A stretch of 64,000 nucleotides of DNA from CAZHFW01 sp964531675 (GTDB lineage: Bacteria; Planctomycetota; Phycisphaerae; Phycisphaerales; UBA1924): NCBI GenBank assembly GCA_964531675.1, contig CAZHFW010000022.1, forward strand, positions 6,911-70,910, written 5' to 3'. The translations under genes and the position numbers were made by a program. How positions within the stretch are numbered: position 1 is the first letter of the stretch; each line of letters opens with the position of its first letter. The notes beneath the pieces were generated by a model. That model was not told the DNA's origin and did not search any database. It was given only the letters and a program-made list of their open reading frames with translations. Positions 60,355 to 64,000 of this stretch are shown one piece after another.

Positions 60355-61488
60355 ATGCCCGAACTTCCGGACCAACCTTCGCCTTCACCCGCCTTCGAGC
60401 AGTCGACCGAATGGCTCAGGGGTGAGGGCCGTGCATGCGACGTCGTGGTCTCCTCGCGGGTGCGCTACGCGCGGAACCTCGCGGGCCATCGCTTCGTGAA
60501 CAAGGCGGATCGCGAGGAACGCTTTGAGATCCTGGACGCCTGCCGGTCTCAGATCCTCAGTGCGCCCATCTGCGAGCGCATCATGTGGGTGGACCTCCAC
60601 GAGTCCAACGCGCTGGAGCGCACGCTGCTGGTCGAGCGTCACCTGATCTCCCGGCAGCACGCGCGGGGGTCCAAGCTTCAGGGCGCCAAGGAAGTCAATC
60701 CCGCCCTGGGCGTGGGCGCCGATGATCCCCGCGGCGTCGCGGTCTCCATCCCCGACGAGCGTCTGGCGATCATGATCAACGAGGAGGATCACCTCCGCAT
60801 CCAGGCGGTCCGCAGCGGGCTGGCCCTCGATGAGGCCTGGCACCAGGTCGACGCGGTCGACGACGCCATCGAATCGGGCCTGGATCTGGCCTATTCCCCG
60901 CACTTTGGGTATCTCACCGCGTGCCCCACCAACCTCGGCTCCGGGATGCGCATGAGCGTCATGATGCACCTTCCCGCCCTCAAACTCACGGGCGACATCG
61001 AGAAGGTCAAGCGGGCGGCCCACGACATGAACCTGGCGGTCCGCGGGTTCTACGGCGAGGGCTCCGACGCCTCGGGCGACTTCTACCAGTTCTCAAATCA
61101 GGGCGCGCTCGGGAAGCCCGAAGCGGTCGTCCTGCATGAGCTCCAGTCCGAGATCATCCCCCGCGTCATCGAGTACGAACGCGTCGCGCGGGGCACGCTG
61201 CTCTCCAAACGCAAAGTCCAGCTCGAGGACATCGTCCATCGCGCCTGGGGACTGCTCACCAGCGCCCGCCTGCTCACCGCCGAAGAAGCGATGCAGAACC
61301 TGAGCCATGTGAGGCTCGGCGTGGTGGCCGGTCTGATCACCAGCGCGGACCTCAGGCTCGTGAATCACCTCTCGCTGCTCTGCCAGCCAGGGCATGTGCA
61401 ACGCGCCATGGGACGCGATCTGGACCAGGATCAACGCCGCGCCGCCCGCGCCCAGCTCATGCGGGCCAGGCTCGCCCGCGGCTCGTAA
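60355..61488 (+). CDS. mcsB: protein-arginine kinase McsB
   Basis: McsB phosphorylates arginines in proteins, marking them for ClpCP degradation in Gram-positive bacteria. The 377-residue protein is an ATP:guanido phosphotransferase with SSRVRYARNLAGHRF (33-47), the active-site loop MINEEDHLRIQAVRSG (140-155) and SPHFGYLTACPTNLGSGMR. The start ATG at 60355 lies 51 bp after mcsA. Planctomycetes carry the system too, but its targets and protease there are unclear. The C-terminal pArg-binding region (QLEDIVHRAWGLLTSARLLT) is kept. Confidence 0.92.
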   Translation: MPELPDQPSPSPAFEQSTEWLRGEGRACDVVVSSRVRYARNLAGHRFVNKADREERFEILDACRSQILSAPICERIMWVDLHESNALERTLLVERHLISRQHARGSKLQGAKEVNPALGVGADDPRGVAVSIPDERLAIMINEEDHLRIQAVRSGLALDEAWHQVDAVDDAIESGLDLAYSPHFGYLTACPTNLGSGMRMSVMMHLPALKLTGDIEKVKRAAHDMNLAVRGFYGEGSDASGDFYQFSNQGALGKPEAVVLHELQSEIIPRVIEYERVARGTLLSKRKVQLEDIVHRAWGLLTSARLLTAEEAMQNLSHVRLGVVAGLITSADLRLVNHLSLLCQPGHVQRAMGRDLDQDQRRAARAQLMRARLARGS

Positions 61489-61548
61489 CCACGGGCGTCC
61501 GAGGCCCGCATCGCACGTTCGCACTGGACTCCCAACAGGAGATCGGGT

Positions 61549-62610
61549 GTGCCGCGACCGGATCAACCAGACCATCCTGATCTGCCCGAACGCGAGCCGC
61601 GGGGGTTTGCACGACCGGGTGCGCAGCGGCGCGAGTCCAGCGGGTTCGTCTGGCCTCCCAAGGCCCCCACCGCGACGCCCTCGGACGATGCGCGCCCGGC
61701 CGCGGATGAATCGGACAGCGGATCGGGCCTCCCAACAACCGACGATCGCGGCGTCCTTCAAAATCGCTTCGGATCACTGCTGCGCACGCGCGAATCGGTT
61801 GCAGCACGGGTGCTGGAGGCGTGCGAGCTCGAGTTCCTGGACCTGACCATCGCGCCATTGCCCCGTCGGGCCCGGGACCATGGCTGGCAGCCCGATCTGC
61901 CGGGGGACTACTGCCCGCGTTGCGGGCGCAGCGCACGTCGGGGCCAGGTCGATGCGCTGGGCTGCCCCGCGTGCACCTCGCGCAGACTGCCCTTTGAGAA
62001 GCTCATCCGCCTGGGCTCGTATGAGGATCTGCTGCGCGACATGGTGCACGAGGTGAAGTTCGACAAACGCCGCACACTCGGCGCGCAGCTCGGCAAGCTC
62101 TTGGGGGTCGCGGTGCAGCAGGAACTCGAGCGAGCCCGCGTGAGCCCCGATTCGGTGGTGATCGTGCCCATGCCCACCACGTTTCTCCGGCGCACGTGGC
62201 GCGGGATCGATCACGCGCTGGTGCTGGCCCGAGCGGTACGAGCAGTCACCGGCGGGCGGATCTGCCGGCCCATCTCCAAACGGCACCGCCCGAGCCAGCT
62301 CGAAGTGAACCCGAGCGAGCGTGAGGCAAACATGGCCCGCGCGTTCCGTCCCGGGCGGGTGATGCCCTGGGGGATGCCCGCTTTGGCGGGCAAAGTCGTG
62401 ATCGTGGTGGATGACGTGACGACGACGGGTGCCACCCTCCGCGGGGCCTGCCGGGCGGTGCACTCGGCCTGGAGGCGGAGCCTGGAAGGCCAGCGCCCCA
62501 CCGGGGTAGACCGGCCTCGGATCTGGGCTGCGGTGCTCGGGGTGACACCAAGCGCAATCCCCGAAGCGGGCGTCAGTTCGGATGAGCGCCAGGCGGCCCG
62601 GGATACCTGA
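61549..62610 (+). CDS. ComF-like double zinc-ribbon phosphoribosyltransferase-fold protein
   Basis: The 353-residue protein has an N-terminal low-complexity stretch (about 1-75), a zinc-binding part with CPRCGRSARRGQ and LGCPACTSRRLPFEKL, then a PRTase domain with MVHEVKFDKRRTLGAQLGKL, IVPMPTTFLRRTWRGIDHAL and the PRPP loop VVIVVDDVTTTGATLRGAC. This is ComF, needed for DNA uptake in competent bacteria, but widespread with unknown role. It starts with GTG; AGGAGA lies 8 nt upstream. The first 75 residues are longer than in most ComF proteins. Confidence 0.85.
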   Translation: MPRPDQPDHPDLPEREPRGFARPGAQRRESSGFVWPPKAPTATPSDDARPAADESDSGSGLPTTDDRGVLQNRFGSLLRTRESVAARVLEACELEFLDLTIAPLPRRARDHGWQPDLPGDYCPRCGRSARRGQVDALGCPACTSRRLPFEKLIRLGSYEDLLRDMVHEVKFDKRRTLGAQLGKLLGVAVQQELERARVSPDSVVIVPMPTTFLRRTWRGIDHALVLARAVRAVTGGRICRPISKRHRPSQLEVNPSEREANMARAFRPGRVMPWGMPALAGKVVIVVDDVTTTGATLRGACRAVHSAWRRSLEGQRPTGVDRPRIWAAVLGVTPSAIPEAGVSSDERQAARDT

Positions 62611-62788
62611 AGGGACGCCCAAAGTGCCGCCCCACAGAGGCACATCCGGCCGGGGAGGGACCCCGAACTCGATGGCCCCCGGCGGGCTCCCCGCCCCCCT
62701 GGGAGGAGGGGTTGGGGCGGGGCTTGGGGGACAGGCGGGAAGTTGACCCCTTCCAAACGCCATCCTAAAACAAGCCGTGTCAGGCACT

Positions 62789-62812
62789 TACAGAAATCTG
62801 AAGATTTCGGTA
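62789..62812. repeat. near-perfect palindrome upstream of the rRNA promoter
   Basis: GAAATCT, GA, AGATTTC (62793-62808) is flanked by TACA and GGTA, giving a 24-bp palindrome with one mismatched pair. It ends 11 bp before the -35 element, in the place where an activator or repressor would bind. Confidence 0.6.
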
Positions 62813-62823
62813 CGTGCGGACGC

Positions 62824-62851
62824 TTGACCCTCGGAGGGTGCGGGGTAAGCT
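62824..62851 (+). promoter_or_regulatory. rRNA operon promoter
   Basis: TTGACC (62824-62829) and TAAGCT (62846-62851) are separated by 16 bp. Transcription would start near 62858, about 400 nt before the 16S rRNA. The discriminator is C/T-rich and not the usual GC-rich one of stringent rRNA promoters. Confidence 0.65.
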
Positions 62852-62910
62852 TCTCTCCCGCCATTCACCGGGACGCGACAGCGAAAGCTGACCGCGGAAC
62901 GGGATGGCCT

Positions 62911-62922
62911 GATCTTTGAAAA
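62911..62922 (+). promoter_or_regulatory. boxA-like antitermination element in the rRNA leader
   Basis: GATCTTTGAAAA resembles the boxA sequence (TGCTCTTTAACA class) that lies in rRNA leaders and recruits the Nus factors. It lies about 53 nt after the predicted transcription start. Confidence 0.5.
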
Positions 62923-63254
62923 GTGAGCAGTTGGGAATCCGCGTGAGAGTGTGCGTCGGCGGCAAGGGATACGTCCCGCCTCTGGGTCAGAGGTGCTGTC
63001 GATGAAATCGTCATGGTCATAGACCGTGACTGGCCCTTTCAGGTCCTCACAGCCCTGAAACGATCACACCTCGACGTGAAGCCCGTCAATCTTTCCTTGG
63101 ATTCGTCTGAGGAAGGTTGACAGCTGAGTGTGATTATTCCGCCGGGGTGAGTCCCGGCGGAGACCGGCCTGTCTGGTAGAACCAGCAGGTAACTTGGTCG
63201 ACCTTCTCTTGAAGCTTTGAGTCCGCCGGAAACGGTTGGCTCTACACAAGAATT

Positions 63255-64000
<746 letters not shown>

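Larger units (their letters stand above)
62611..63254. other. region between comF-like gene and 16S rRNA: promoter and leader
   Basis: The left part (62640-62725) is strongly G/C-rich with a possible 9-bp hairpin CCCCGCCCC / GGGGCGGGG (62689-62722) without a T-run. Then come a 24-bp palindrome (62789-62812), a sigma70-like promoter (62824-62851), a boxA-like element (62911-62922), and a leader of about 400 nt that includes a perfect 8-bp stem CCGCCGGG / CCCGGCGG (63139-63160). No protein gene is supported here. Confidence 0.6.

Overview
The window comes from a GC-rich bacterium, most probably a planctomycete of the class Phycisphaerae. Three signs point there. Several secreted proteins end in a short sorting tail of the form P-T/A-P-G-A, hydrophobic stretch, R-R-R-R, which is common in that class. 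DUF1559-like prepilin proteins and lamin-tail surface proteins are present. The partial 16S rRNA at the right end has planctomycete-like departures from the bacterial consensus. No database was searched, so the assignment rests on recognition only.

Region 1 (about 1-29,450) is a large cell-surface polysaccharide cluster. It opens with the end of an unidentified gene and a secreted protein with a PEP-CTERM-like tail. A dTDP-rhamnose set follows (rmlA, an rmlC-like cupin gene, rmlD, rmlB). A long leftward block then encodes a PLP aminotransferase, a triple acyltransferase-like fusion, two flippases, glycosyltransferases, a methyltransferase, a Wzy-type polymerase, a degenerate tyrosine-kinase-like ATPase, a Wzz/GumC protein, a Wza lipoprotein, CDP-glucose synthesis (rfbF, rfbG), a polyprenyl glycosylphosphotransferase and a second aminotransferase. 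A rightward block adds an SDR epimerase, three glycosyltransferases and a secreted beta-propeller lipoprotein. Many neighbours overlap by 4 bases (ATGA or GTGA), so much of the cluster is translationally coupled. Read together, the genes make nucleotide sugars, assemble a lipid-linked repeat unit, flip it, polymerise it and export it.

Region 2 (29,500-35,400) is mostly housekeeping: hflX facing left, then a tight rightward run of ctpA-type protease, tsaD, a zinc metallopeptidase and a GGQ release-factor-like protein.

Region 3 (35,500-49,450) mixes secreted proteins with PEP-CTERM-like tails, a thioredoxin, an L7/L12-like membrane protein, mutS, a possible metal-handling group (beta-barrel, HMA lipoprotein, Cys-rich protein), an MGMT-type repair protein, a GDSL hydrolase, tRNA-Thr(CGT) and a lamin-tail/prepilin/dockerin surface group.

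Region 4 (49,500-64,000) carries rpmA, a GNAT protein, a dnaA with a long repeat-bearing N-terminus, a third PLP aminotransferase, rpmB between two paralogous exported proteins, mcsA-mcsB, a comF-like gene, and the promoter, long leader and first half of a 16S rRNA gene.

No CRISPR array, insertion sequence, transposase, integrase or prophage gene was seen. The most unusual items are the triple acyltransferase-like fusion, the ATPase that has lost its nucleotide-binding motifs, the membrane-anchored L7/L12-like domain, several starts consistent with leaderless mRNA, and a palindrome just upstream of the rRNA promoter.
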